A stretch of 64,000 bases of DNA from Macrophomina tecta (lineage: Eukaryota > Ascomycota > Dothideomycetes > Botryosphaeriales > Botryosphaeriaceae): contig JAKSGN010000007.1 in the NCBI GenBank assembly GCA_024180945.1, positions 2,170,001-2,234,000 of the forward strand, written 5' to 3'. The position numbers and the translations under genes are program-made. The notes below the pieces were generated by a model that did no database searches, was not told the DNA's origin, and worked only from the letters and a program-made list of their open reading frames with translations. Positions within the stretch are counted from its first letter, which is position 1. Each line of letters starts with the position of its first letter. Shown here piece after piece: positions 11,426 through 22,616 of this stretch.

Positions 11426-12776
11426 ATGACCACTTCCGACGACACCACGCCCATCACCTCCCGCGCCCTCGTGTCGCGTGGCCCTTTCTCAGAAGGCAAA
11501 TGGTCACTCGAGCCTGTCACGCTACGGCCGCTCCAGCCCTCCGAAGTAGTCGTCGAGATTGTCGCCTCGGGCATCTGCCACACCGACCTCCACTGCGGCG
11601 ACACGCCCGCGGACCAGGGCGTGCCAGCCGTCTACTACCCACGCGTTCTTGGCCATGAAGGTACAGTCACCCAAACCCTCACCCATCCGTTGCTCAGTCC
11701 CACGAGAAACCCCATCTCACACTCAATCGACCCACGCAGGCTCCGGTTACGTCCTCCGCACCGGGCCCGCCGTCACGACCTGCGCGCCTGGCGACCCCGT
11801 CCTCCTCTCTTTCTCGCACTGCGGGACCTGCCACGTCTGCAAGACCGGGCCGCCGTCGCACTGCATGTCCTTCTTCGACATCAACTTTATGGGTGATCCC
11901 GTCTTCCACTCCCCTTCGTCATCATCATCGCCCTCCTCACCCCCGACCATCGGCGGCCGCTTCTTCGGGCAGTCAAGCTTCGCGCAGCACACCATAGTCA
12001 GCGACAAGTGCGTGGTCAACGTCAAGGGGATGGGGCTGGAGCGCGACGACCTCAAGCTGCTTGCGCCGCTCGGCTGCGGCCTGCAGACGGGCAGCGGGAC
12101 GGTGGTGAACGTGGCGCGGGCCGGGCCGGGCGATTGCGTCGCCGTGGTCGGGATGGGAGGCGTGGGGCTGGCGGCTGTGATGGTGCGTATACATACCTCG
12201 AGAATGGCATTATATGGCTCGGTCCTGCTCTGTACGTGGAATTCAGTCCGCTGACGTGCTGCTGTCTTGCTACAGGCCGCGAAGAACCAAGGCTGCAAAG
12301 CCATCATCGGCATCGATCGCGTGGAAGCGCGGCTCGATCTGGCGCGCGCCCTTGGCGCAACACATGTGATCAATAGCGCGAGCTTGTCGACGCCGGAGCT
12401 GGTCGCTGCAGTAAGGAGCGCGAGTGAAGGGCTCGGTGCGACGGTTTCGATTGATACGAGTGCACACCCGCCGCTCGTGGCCGCACAGATTGAGTTCACG
12501 CGGTATATGGGCAGGGTTATACAGGTGGGAACGGGCATGCCGGATGCGAACCTCTCGATCCATATGCAGAGCTTCATGGTCAGTGGCAAGCAGTATTTCG
12601 GCGCGGTGCAGGGGCATAGTCGAACGAAGGAATATATCCCGCAGATGATTAAGTGGTGGAGGGAAGGCATTTTTCCGGTCGAGAAACTGGTCAAGTTTTT
12701 TGATGTTTCGGATTTTGAGAGTGCTGTCAAGGTCATGGGTAATGGGAGCGTGGTTAAGCCCATTATCGTGTGGTAA
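11426..12776 (+). CDS. Zinc-dependent alcohol dehydrogenase, aryl/benzyl-alcohol type
   Basis: Exons 11426-11660, 11740-12182 and 12276-12776 give 392 residues. It would oxidise an alcohol to an aldehyde with NAD(P). Catalytic zinc ligands are visible as Cys51 (GICHTD), His77-Glu78 (GHEG) and Cys191 (LGCGLQTG). The structural zinc site has all four cysteines, Cys106, 109, 112 and 120 (CGTCHVC then C after PPSH). The dinucleotide loop is GMGGVG near residues 216-221. A Ser/Pro-rich insert (residues about 136-149) is unusual but in frame. The LGCGLQTG form of the third ligand is typical of class III-like and aryl-alcohol dehydrogenases. The gene is divergent from the CoA ligase and convergent with the permease, so the product may feed an aromatic or fatty aldehyde/acid into the ligase route. 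Confidence 0.88.
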
Positions 12777-12922
12777 CATTTCTCGAAGAGGTGTATGAGG
12801 AACGAGGAGAAAATAGGAGAACCTTTTTTTTTAAAAAAAAAAATAAAAATAAAAATAAAAAGCTTTCCTTTCATGACGGGTCGTATCTCTTGAAAGTCTA
12901 TGAGCTCTGCCAAACGCCAAGT
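12777..12922. other. Short convergent intergenic region with A/T tracts
   Basis: It contains a T-run followed by an A-rich stretch with TAAAAA units near 12824-12860, placed between two convergent stop codons. Probably the shared 3' processing region. Confidence 0.5.
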
Positions 12923-14744
12923 CTAATCCTTCAACACCTTCTTGTACACCACCACCCGCGTCCCATCACTGAGCCTCTCATGCTCTGGCACCAGCGTGTA
13001 TCTCCTGTACCACGGTAGAATCCTGAACCATATAGCCCAGTACACCACTCCGCCGAGCAGGATAACGATGCCGACAACCGGATACAACCAGTACGGCAAG
13101 CTCGTATCACCCTTGCCGCCCGGCGGCCGCAAAAATGGCGCCACGAGCAAGAAAACCTGCGCCACCAGATAGAAGACGGCGACGGGGGACCAGCACCTGA
13201 ACGGCCTGTGCGTATGCGGCGCTGCGTACCTCAGCCAGAAGAAGCCCAACACCACGAAGCCGTTGACGATGCTACCGGGGTAACCTTCGACATCTAGGAT
13301 GAAGGCGTACGCATCGCCAAAAGGCACGGCCGCGATGACGATGACCGAGGGGATGTAGTGCAGCAGCAAGCCCGCGCCGGGCGACCCAAGCGGCCAGGAC
13401 GACGCCCAGAACTTGGGATACGGCAGTACGCCCTCCTTTGCGAGTTCCTGGTTGACGCGCGACTGCGCGAAGGTGACGGTCATGACGTTGCCGAGGGCCG
13501 AGAGCGCGACGAGCACGGCAAGCAGGCGTGCGGCGGTGGCGCCGAAGACTTTGAGCATGAAGAAGGATGCGACGGTTACGCCTGAGTTGGATATTTCGGC
13601 GGGCGTGGCGGCGGAGAAGTAGGAGATGTTGGCCAAGAGGTAGAGAATGCCGCAGGTGCCGAGGCCGAGTGGGCCGGCGATTTTGAGCGTGCGGACGGGG
13701 TTGCGTACTTCGTTGAGGACGTTGGCGGCATTGGACCAACTGAGATGGTGGTTTTAGTGTGTAGGAGAGAAGTGGGGAGGTGTGTATGGGAGATGAGGGT
13801 GGTTGGAGGGGGGAAAGTTGCCTGCGGGACTTACCCTGCGTAGGAGTTGAGGACCTTGAAGAGCGCGGTTGCGTAGAGGTTCGAGCTGGTTGCACTGCCG
13901 GCGAAGGGGTTGCGGAAGCTGGCATATGGGTCCTCTACTCTGTCCACTGAGCCGCTTAGAACGGCCCAGCCGGCTACGACTATGAAGAAAAGGGTGAATA
14001 TCTTGATCAGTCCGATGAAGTTCATGCCGCGGACGCCGAGCCGAGGGAAGAAAGTGTGAAGTATAGTCACGAAGGTGATGACTCCGAGCGCGATCGTGCG
14101 TTTTTCCCATTCTGTTGCGGCATGGCCAGTTGCGACGAGAATGTTGGAGGCGAAAATAATACAGCCAGATGCTGTGGGATATTAGCAAAGTGGTTAGGGT
14201 GCAGCATGTTGATTTACCTGTGAATCCAAGCAAAACTGCCTGAAAGGCAAAGACGACTGTTGCCAGGAGCTTTGGCCTCGTATATGCTGCTTCCAAATAC
14301 ACTTTGGAGCCTCCGCTGTGCGGGATCATGCATCCCAACTCCAACCAGATAAAGAGGCCAGCGAAAGCCAACACCAACCCAAATGCCCAAAGCAGGAGTG
14401 CGGCACCGACGCTGCCAACACTGTCGGTGATAGAGGATGGGGTGGAGAAGATGCCTGAGCCAATGACCCTGCCAATACTGCCACATAAATAAGGTTAGCT
14501 GCACCGTAGACCCGAAAAGTCTGTGGGAAGCTTGCATCAAGAAGGTTGTTGAGAACAGGCCCAGATGCCTCCCCATCCCTCCCGCGGCAGACTCCTCCAG
14601 CGCGAGCTCTCCAGCGGCAGGTCCATCTTGTTGGATGCGGATTTCTGCCGGCTCGTCTGCTGAGGATGTCGAGGATGTCTCGCCGACAGTTCCATAGTTT
14701 TCGTGGAAGGATTTCGACTGCTTCAGGGCTGTGTGGACAGACAT
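12923..14744 (-). CDS. APC-superfamily amino-acid permease, Mup1-like
   Basis: Exons 14744-14536, 14477-14218, 14171-13835 and 13739-12923 give 540 residues with about twelve hydrophobic segments. The start MSVHTALKQ follows a hydrophilic N-tail; the first membrane segment reads FSTTFLIIGRVIGSGIFSTP, the signature of the LAT/Mup1 methionine-permease branch. That conserved segment is only restored if the first intron uses a GC donor (GCAAGC, 14535-14530) with a normal GCAG acceptor. The other introns have GTAAAT, GTAAGT-type donors; the 46-nt second intron has a GCTAAT branch site. Later landmarks are SNAANVLNEVRNPVRTLKIA and the final WFRILPWYRRY. It would import an amino acid (methionine in characterised relatives) at the plasma membrane. 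The exact substrate is open. Confidence 0.85.
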
Positions 14745-15651
14745 ATTGGCGGCGGGGCCAGATGCCTGGACATATATGAGTGTTTTGAGGGGTGGTGGAC
14801 TCGCCCACTCACGGCGGGGACAGGAGGAGCTGAGAGCTGGACTCGGTGAATGAGAGCTCCATGGCGCCAGGTTGGGGGATATGTAGCTCGAGGGTGATGA
14901 CAAACGCGAGATGCGGGATGCGCAGGACGATAGGTGTCTCGGGTTGGCGTAGCAGCGGGGTTAGATATCGCCATGGGCTTATGTGATTGCGAAGGCGCGC
15001 CAACGATTGCGTGCTAGTGAAGGGCAGGACAGGAATGCCACAAAACGGCCACACAGTTGACAGCATGGCCCCTTGCATGCTGCGTCGGAGTCGCAGCTGC
15101 CGCGGCATCCGAGGCTGTCAAGCAATGAGACGCAGGACGAGGCGGAGTGTAGGGGTGCGTGCTTTGAGATGATTGTGATGGTAGCGCGGAGAGCCTGCGA
15201 CCAACAGGCTTTGCCTTGCTCCCAAGAAGGGAAGGCGGAACGGCGGGGCGCGGAAGCCTTGCTCCTGCCGTCCGGCTGTGCGACTTGCTGTCTTGCTGTC
15301 TTACTGATGACTGCTTGCCTGCCTTCGCCGCACTTCTTGCCTCGTGTGTGATCTGCACGCACAGGTTCCAGCATTCTTGCAGCCCCAGCCGTGTGTTCCG
15401 TGACGCGGTGGCTCTGGAGCTACGACAGCGAGTCTCTGCACCTGTCCGGCCTGTGCTTCTGCACCTGCTTTAGCTCGGGGCAGATGGTGGTGTTGAGTGG
15501 GCGCGGCCAGGGAGACGCGCGGGAGCGCGTCGGGTTAAGTGGTGACGTAACGTGGCCGTTGGCTCGTGACCAGGCGCCAGATTTCGCGTAGCCGAGTCGC
15601 GGCCTCCAACCATCGTCGCTCAAGCCCACAAATCACGGCCGCGCTGCCGAG
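14745..15651. other. Divergent intergenic region
   Basis: 907 bases between the divergent starts of the permease and the SET protein. Frames are open but not coding-like. Probably promoters and 5' UTRs. Confidence 0.5.
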
Positions 15652-17283
15652 ATGCAGCGTCCGTGGACCGCCGACTGCTACGCTCCAACTATATACCGCA
15701 CTAATCCAGCCCAAACGGCCCTTGTCCCGCTTCAGGTTCCTGCCACTCTCCACAACCTCGCCGCTCCTCCACGGCTAATAATCCACCAGTCTGCAGACCA
15801 TCACATCCGCCATGTACGCTGCCTTACGGAAAATCTCTCTCGTTCTGGCCGCGATCCAGACCTCTGGCGCACCCGGGCCGAACATCTGCTAACGCTCGGC
15901 TATCCCGAGCTCGCCGCTGGCGACGCCTATAAAGCCATCCTGCTGCATGACTACCCTGGCGGGCTTATTCCCGATGCAGTGAAGTCCGAATCTGCCTCTT
16001 GGAGTCAGAAGTCGCCTGGCCAAACCACCAACTGCAACCTGGAATTCGCCTACCGTACACTCATTCAGGCATTGTATGACTGCCACTGTCACCCTGAAGC
16101 TCTCGACATTTGCAACGAGGCTGGGTCACGATTTCCCGACCAACCCTTCTTCCACTCGAGAGCAGCACACCTGCGGGCTGTCGTAGAACGAAAACGACAG
16201 CACGTCGCCACCAGCGGAGAGACTCGGGCACTTCAGAGGGACATGCTTTACGATGGAGCTGTGCTCACCATACCTTACCCGTGGATGGAGCCCGGCCATC
16301 TCCGCAGGTCTGCCTCCCTTGTTGATCGTATCAACCAGGAGTTTCGTCGGACTTTCCAGAGCTGCCGCTTGGACAATAGCTCGCTCAGTGGGTCTCCCCC
16401 GACATTTTCCGGCCATGACCCTCAGGTTTTGGGTGTCTTCGCAGACCGTGAGATCGATCCTGGCGAATGCATACTTGTTGACCGAACCGCAACCGGTGCC
16501 AGCAGCTCAGTTGCTGGTTGCGTAAACTGTTTTAAGAATATAAAGGATACCGGCATTGAAGCTGCTTGCTGTTCTGCCATCTTCTGCTCTGAAGACTGCC
16601 GTAAATTAGCCGTGTCGACTTACCACGCAGCTGTTTGTCGCAAGGACTTCATGTGGTTACAGGCAACGGTCGAGGGTCTTTCGGAGAGCGCTGCTGCCAT
16701 GCGCCCACTTCTTATGTTTCGATACCTGGCCGCCTGCGCACAGGCAGGAGCAACGGAGCATCCGCTAGATCACCCATTAGTTGCCCGGCTTCAACCTCAG
16801 ATGAGTGGTAGGCATCTCGACGTCTTCACACTCAAAGAGTCAGTCATCCGCCCATTCCAGATTCTCCAGCAGTTGGGTATGGATATTTTTGAGAACTCCA
16901 AAATCGACACATGGGTGATTCACACCATTTGGACCCGCCTGGCCAACAACAAGCAAGGGTTTCCAAGGAAGCCTGAAAATGGTGGGGGTTGGATTGACTC
17001 TATCTCCCCGCTCATGCCTCTTTTCAACCACAGTTGCGAACCTAACGTTGAGTGTTGGCATGACGACACAACAACCGTGCGCTTCTTTGCACGGAAAAGA
17101 ATACAAAAGGGCGAGGAACTGTTCGACAGTTACGTCAATGTGGAAAACGTTCAGCTTGAGAAAAGACAGCAAATTCTTTGGCCATGGTTTGAGGGGCCGT
17201 GCCTATGCTCAAAATGTTCCGAAGAGGCTGTGGAAAAGCGTGGAACCACTGAAAGGTATGTCCTAGCAACGGCCCGAGCATGA
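15652..17283 (+). CDS. SET-domain protein with TPR-like N-terminus and MYND-type zinc finger
   Basis: A single exon of 543 residues. The N-terminal part contains helical TPR-like sequence (DLWRTRAEHLLTLGYPELAA and QALYDCHCHPEALDICNEAG). A split SET domain follows: the start of SET around residues 255-285, an inserted MYND-type zinc finger at about 290-330 (CVNC, CC, IFCSEDC, H, C), the cofactor/substrate core PLFNHSCEPNVE near 457, GEELFDSYV near 487, and a post-SET CLCSKC near 516. This matches the SMYD-like class of lysine methyltransferases, which use S-adenosylmethionine. The usual GEELxISY is FDSY here, with the key Tyr kept. Histone or non-histone target unknown; nucleus or cytosol. Confidence 0.85.
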   Translation: MQRPWTADCYAPTIYRTNPAQTALVPLQVPATLHNLAAPPRLIIHQSADHHIRHVRCLTENLSRSGRDPDLWRTRAEHLLTLGYPELAAGDAYKAILLHDYPGGLIPDAVKSESASWSQKSPGQTTNCNLEFAYRTLIQALYDCHCHPEALDICNEAGSRFPDQPFFHSRAAHLRAVVERKRQHVATSGETRALQRDMLYDGAVLTIPYPWMEPGHLRRSASLVDRINQEFRRTFQSCRLDNSSLSGSPPTFSGHDPQVLGVFADREIDPGECILVDRTATGASSSVAGCVNCFKNIKDTGIEAACCSAIFCSEDCRKLAVSTYHAAVCRKDFMWLQATVEGLSESAAAMRPLLMFRYLAACAQAGATEHPLDHPLVARLQPQMSGRHLDVFTLKESVIRPFQILQQLGMDIFENSKIDTWVIHTIWTRLANNKQGFPRKPENGGGWIDSISPLMPLFNHSCEPNVECWHDDTTTVRFFARKRIQKGEELFDSYVNVENVQLEKRQQILWPWFEGPCLCSKCSEEAVEKRGTTERYVLATARA

Positions 17284-17859
17284 ACTTTGGCCAAGTAAGA
17301 ATTCCACAGAGGATCTCAGAAAAGCTACCACTGATTCATGGTATCGCATCACGACGCGCTTGCTGGGATGCATCAGATCGCGGACCATACACAAGCGGTC
17401 CCCTATGATGAACTCAAGCATTTGGGAAATGCGGCTTCCCACCTTGCGACGGGAGTAGCCTTGAGAGCTTCGTCGAGCGCTTCAATACTCCCATGTGAAG
17501 TAGTACAGTCAGACATGGTACAGGGTCCCTGTCCATGGGCTGCTTGGCGGAGACCTCCGAACCCAATCGTTCGCTGTCGAATGTCATCGATCGCGGACAC
17601 CAGCCGATCTGCGCATGCATATCCCATATTCGACCTGGTGTATACGCGCTTGGGTATTGATTCGCGCACACTATGTCGAGCATGTACTCTCCTCTGCCAT
17701 CGAAAGAATCTTTAAGCTATTCCCCGCACCACGGCATCTTATATACCCGCGGAACCTGCCACTCGTCGTCATGAATAGTCCTCTGTCAGAGTAAAAAGAT
17801 TCAATCGAGTACTTACGGACAAAGGCCTTTTTTTGGCGTTACAGTGGTACCGACACTAA
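17284..17859. other. Intergenic region
   Basis: No supported gene. Short frames on both strands show no family features. Confidence 0.45.
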
Positions 17860-18452
17860 ATGCTGCCCCTCTTCGCAAAAAACGCCGTTTTACGAGCTCC
17901 ACGCTCGCTTCCACGCAGTCTCACCATCGCAAGGACCCCTCCCGGCTACATCCGGAATGCATCAACGGGGACAAACCCCCAAGCAAAAGACTTGCTTACG
18001 AGGTTCGCAAAGCTTGACCCGGAACTTTATGGTATCTTGACAGTCACCCTTGGCGCAATCGGTGCCTTTGCCTATTTCTTCGGTATGCTTTCTCAACAGA
18101 TAATATGTTTCCTCAGCAGAGAAAATACGGTGGAATGTCTGGGCTGATTTGCTCCTCCCCTCAGCTGGCAATCCTACGAAGGCTACCGATGCGCGCTCCG
18201 TTCCTGCTGTTCCAAATTCAGAGCCTTGGAACGGTGAAGGTTCAACGGGCAAGTACAAGTATTATCCACAAGGCAATCCCATGCATCCTCCAAAGGAAGC
18301 ACCTTCTGCTTTAAATCAGGTTATCATTCCGAATGTCAATTTACCGAAGGTGAGTATATGTTCTTTTGACACGATTACAGGTGATAATGCTGAGGTCCTA
18401 AGGAACTCATGAGAAATACAATAAGTGGGGAAAGCCGGAGTATGATTTTTGA
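17860..18452 (+). CDS. Small mitochondrial inner-membrane-type protein, uncharacterised
   Basis: My preferred model is exons 17860-18082, 18165-18353 and 18403-18452, giving 153 residues. The N-terminus is Arg-rich and without acids (RAPRSLPRSLTIARTPPGYI), a good mitochondrial presequence. One membrane segment follows (YGILTVTLGAIGAFAYFFAG). The C-terminal part carries WNGEGSTGKYKYYPQGNP, HPPKEAPSALNQVIIPNVNL and ends HEKYNKWGKPEYDF, which looks like a conserved ending. To reach that ending the second intron must use the GTATAT donor at 18354. The stronger-looking GTGAGT four bases upstream puts the last exon in another frame with a 47-residue tail. The function is unknown; the layout resembles small respiratory-chain-associated proteins. 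Confidence 0.65.
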
Positions 18453-20379
18453 AACGACGAATGAGGATACGGGAGTTGGGTGTTTGAGGGCAGTATGGAA
18501 TATTTTCGTGGTGGCCAATTTCAAGGAAGGTATTCCAAATTGATTGCTGTGAAATTCTCCTTTGTCGACGCTTTCTCAGATTACATTCGGCGCGTCTACT
18601 TTGGAGCTCATTCAAGACCGAATTGGAATGAATATAATTTCGCAGTGATCCGCAATTGCATACTTAATGCCTGCCAAAGTTGCGCTCCTCTGTCCTACGC
18701 CGCAGTGGCACAGGAGGCAGGAGAGCGGATTCAGGTTGCCCGCAAAGGTCAAAACGTGGGCCCGTACTCCCTAAGCCAACGGTACAGCTTAGAAGCATGG
18801 TACTAGTGAAGGCAGCAGCAGCTCTTTGCGACAGAGATAATGTATTACCAATCGGAAATTTCGTTCACACCGGCGCTTCAATAAGTGGCCATATCGGCAT
18901 TCTTCGTTTCCGTTACCCGTTTGCGAAGCCGATAGCAACAGTTCCTCGCGGAGTCACGCGGGTATAATTGGACGATACTGATGGGGCAAAGGCTGCCTGT
19001 CGCACTAATCTGGCCGTCTGTCTTTCGCACTGATCTCCCCCGCTCGATAGTTCAGCCATCAGAGAGTAACGACTGGCCTCTTCCACCAGTATATGCTTTC
19101 TTTACAATGAAGACCTGTCTTGCAGTAGTGCTCGTTCATCAGTGAAGACGGTTGGCAAAAAGAAGGAAAGAGGCAAATCTCTCATAAAGCAAACATAAAG
19201 AGCAAGATGACTTTGTGGTGAGCCAGCCCAGAATTCACCATCGTCTGAAGCTGAAGCATTCATCAGCATTGTGAAGGCTTCGTTCGTTGACGGTTGAAAT
19301 ATAATTCACGGTTCATCATATGGTGCAAAGAGCTCGTGAGCAGGAGGTCATTCAATCTTGGTTATTGTAAGGGATGTCATAAGGCTTCTGCTACAGGCTC
19401 TGAGGTCATGAGATGTTTTTCCGTGATCGTGATTCGTATCCCACGCTACTCCCCTAATGAACGGCTTATATCTTGTCAAGACCGACAGTGGACTTGGCCC
19501 TATCGAGGATGCTCCACCAGAGCTGTATTGAAATAGAGGGGCATTTGTTTCCAGATGACTGCTTCAATTACCGATGCGCCGTTCAGCTGTGCAGTACATG
19601 GCAATCGATGTGCCGTCACTTACCCTCGAAGACCGCAGAGCCAAGAGTGATAACCTTCGGCTTTCCGCCGTGCGCAGGCCTTTACGAAAGGCACTTTGCA
19701 GAAACTGATCGTCAAAGCTTTCAGCGTTGCGGTTGATGGCATGGCTTGGTCTCGCACGAAACGCAGACGCTAAGTGGCGTTGTGGAAGGGAATGTCGCGC
19801 GAAGGAGCAGCATATTCCTGCATGACTCGTTCACTCAGCCGACCATTCCTAACGTGGAAAGGCTCCCTATCCTGAATGAATCTCCATTACATGTCTATCA
19901 ATACGTCAACCTATCACCTCATCACCATCCCTCGGGCGCAGATCTCCCGCCCGACGCGTTCGAACGGACTCGAAACCGAGACCTTTTCTTTTACGCAATC
20001 GGTGCAAATTTCTTTCAGCCTCCCCAGGAGCCGCTTGAACAGTGATGATGTCACCCAGAATCAAAGCCAGCGCTGTGCCCGCCCTCTACTCGTTCGTTTC
20101 CCGCAACCATGTCTTGGGATGGACGCTCAATGGCCGCCTTTTCCTTAGTTTCACACTGTAAACAGGCTGAGCGGATTCAGGCGCTGCTGAGGATCACTGG
20201 ACTTCAATACGTGGCGACCCGCTCTCATCTGGGTCCTTGAGTGGCGGTCTGAGATGAGGTGCCTGGCACTTAAAAGGACCCTGATGCCTTCCGAGGAACC
20301 ATTATTGGCCATCATCGACAAGATGACAGATGGGGAACCGATGGGTCTTGCACACTCTAGAGGGGAAAATAAGGACAAA
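18453..20379. other. Long intergenic region without a supported gene
   Basis: About 1.9 kb. The longest frame (18480-18806, +) has no recognisable domain, no clear splice continuation and an implausible composition. The last 126 bases are open in frame with the downstream transporter and may be its N-terminus. A single sequence near 19251-19270 weakly resembles one arm of the hairpin repeats described elsewhere, with no partner arm. Confidence 0.4.
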
Positions 20380-22251
20380 ATGACCGATCGTCAAGAGCAG
20401 GGAAGGATTGACGGAACCCAGCTGCAGCCTCCCCATCCGTACCACCCTGGAGAGAATCTGCCCCGCGAACACAGCTCTCAGCATGCTGCAAACGACGAAC
20501 ACGCTTTCCCACTTAGTCCTGCAATGTCTCACTACGATAAGATTATCATTACCTGGGATGGCCCGAATGACCCGGAGAACCCCTTCAACTGGCCTTCCTC
20601 CAAGAAATGGCGTGTGACTCTGCTCGCCTGCCTCATGCACGTAAACCCATTCATAAAAACTCGCCCATAGCGCTGACGTTAACCTCGAGACAGGACATTC
20701 ATATCCAGCATTTCTGGCACAGCTCTCGCTCCCACAGCCCCTCAGCTCTCTTCCACATTCAACCTCGCCCCCGATGCCACTTCCACCATTCCGCCCACCT
20801 ACTACCCCATCTTCACTTGGACCCTTGCCGCCGGCGTGATCCCACTTATCCTCCTCCCAGTAATGGAAACATATGGCATCCGCCTCCCTTACCTCCTCTG
20901 CCTCCTCACCCTCATCCTAACCACCCTCCCCCAAGCCCTCTCTCCACCATCCGCCTACGGCCTTCTCCTCGCTATCCGCGTCCTTACCGGCGGCGCAGCC
21001 GGCGTCCTCCAAAATGCCACCGGCGGCATAATCGGCGACGTGTGGGCGGGCCCGCTCGCCCGGAGCAGACCCGTCGCCCTCTACATATACGGGCTCGTAG
21101 CAGGTCTAATGATCGGCCCCGTCATCGGTGGTGCAATAACCTGGGGCACCACGCCCGCGCCCTCCACGCCCTCCTCCACCGTCTCCACCAGCACCCTTCC
21201 CGACGCCAGCGGCCTCTCCTGGCGCTGGGTCCCCTGGACGCAGCTAATCGCTTACACCCTCTCACTGCCCCTCATCTACGCCCTCCTCCCCGAAACCCGT
21301 GGCAGCGCCATCCTCGCCCTGCGTGCCGCCCGCCTGCGCGCCACGACCGGCGACGCCGCCGCCGTACGCACCGCCGCGGACAACGACCACGCCGAGAAAC
21401 AATACCAGCAGCACTCCCCAGCTGCCGAAACCCTCCGCCACGCCATCGGCCGGCCCCTCCGCATGCTGCTGACCGAGCCCCTCGTCGCGTGCAGCGCGCT
21501 GTGGTCGGCCTTCTGCTTCGGCAACGCGCTGCTGTTCACGCAGAGCATCCCGCGCGTCTACGGCGACGCGTACGGCTGGGAGGCGTGGCGCAGCGGGCTG
21601 GTGCAGGGCGCGCTGGTCGTCGGCATCACGCTCGGGCTGGTCCTGTCACCTCTGCAAGACCGGTGGTACGCGAACAGCAACAACCCCGCAACCCGCTCCT
21701 CTCCTGCTCCCATCACCGCCGCCACCGGCGACGATCCGGAGAAGAACAACGCGACGCCCGCAGAAGGAAGAGGAGATGGCGAAGAAGCCGCAACCCCCGT
21801 CCCCGAGGCCCGCCTCGCCCTCAGCATCCCGCTCTCCTTCCTCGGCCTGGCGGGCGGGCTCTTCGTCTACGCCTGGACGGCGCGTCCGCACGTCCACTGG
21901 CTGGCGCCGACGAGCGGCCTCGTGCTCGTCGGCGTCGGCATCTTCGCCGTCGTGGCCGCCGCGAGCAACTACGTCGAGGACGCGTACTCGCTGTACGCGG
22001 CGTCGGCGCTGGCGGGCGTGGCCTTTGGCGAGAACATGACAGGCGCACTGCTGCCCCTGGCCGAGCGCGCGCTGTACACGAATCTGGGCGCGGCGTGGGC
22101 GAGCAGCCTGCTCGGCTTCGTGGCGCTGGGGCTGAGCTTCGCGCCCGTGGTGCTGCGTTGGAAAGGCGAGGCGATCAGGGCGCGGAGTCCGTTCATTAGG
22201 GAGGCCATGTACGAGACGACACAAGGGTCGTCGGATCCCACGCTCGCGTAG
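20380..22251 (+). CDS. MFS multidrug-type transporter (DHA1 family)
   Basis: Exons 20380-20636 and 20694-22251 give 604 residues. A hydrophilic N-tail ends in the family hallmark WDGPNDPENPFNWPSSKKW, followed by the first membrane segment (TLLACLMTFISSISGTALAP) and about eleven more. PARSRPVALYIYGLVAGLMIGPV-type sequence after the fourth segment is the DHA1 region near motif C. The frame only joins to LMTFISSI if the intron starts GCACGT at 20637, i.e. GC-AG; the GTAAAC four bases on breaks the frame. In-frame ATGs at 20254, 20284, 20323 and 20341 could extend the N-tail by up to 42 residues. The central cytosolic loop and a Pro/Ala-rich loop near the end are long. Relatives export toxic compounds or polyamines by proton antiport; the substrate is unknown. 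Confidence 0.8.
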
Positions 22252-22616
22252 CATCCGTCGATACAGACTCAATGAATGTCATGGAAGACAGCGCGGAGAA
22301 TCGCCAGTGGTGCTGACGTGTTTTTATTTCACTCAAAATAGGAAGGGTGGTACCCTAATAATCAGACCCCTCCCAAATCCGTTTTCCCGTGAAGTTGATT
22401 CATCGACCAGAGTTGTCTTCCCTCTCAAGACTTGGCGTCCCCAAAAGCCCTTTGTTGAAAGAAAACGCCCCCGCTAAACGCTCCGTTTTACATGCAAAAT
22501 AGGTAGAAAATATTGGAAATCAGGTCATTTGCTGGGTTTTTCGTTGTAAGACTCATGATTTTGTTGAAAACACGAGATCAGGAGCGCCTGCGCTCAGACA
22601 AAAGCGGCCGACCGAT
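22252..22616. other. Convergent intergenic region
   Basis: 365 bases between convergent stop codons. No gene seen. Confidence 0.5.

Noticed and set aside
12258..12280. Possible tRNA or other small RNA genes in the window
   Set aside because: I scanned intergenic regions for the TTC-containing B-box with an A-box at proper distance and saw no case I could defend; a tRNA search program would settle it.
11747..12913. A 388-codon minus-strand frame
   Set aside because: Antisense to the alcohol dehydrogenase; no motifs.
20607..22199. A 530-codon plus-strand frame
   Set aside because: It overlaps the DHA1 transporter in another frame and is almost only Pro, Arg and His, a by-product of GC-rich coding DNA.
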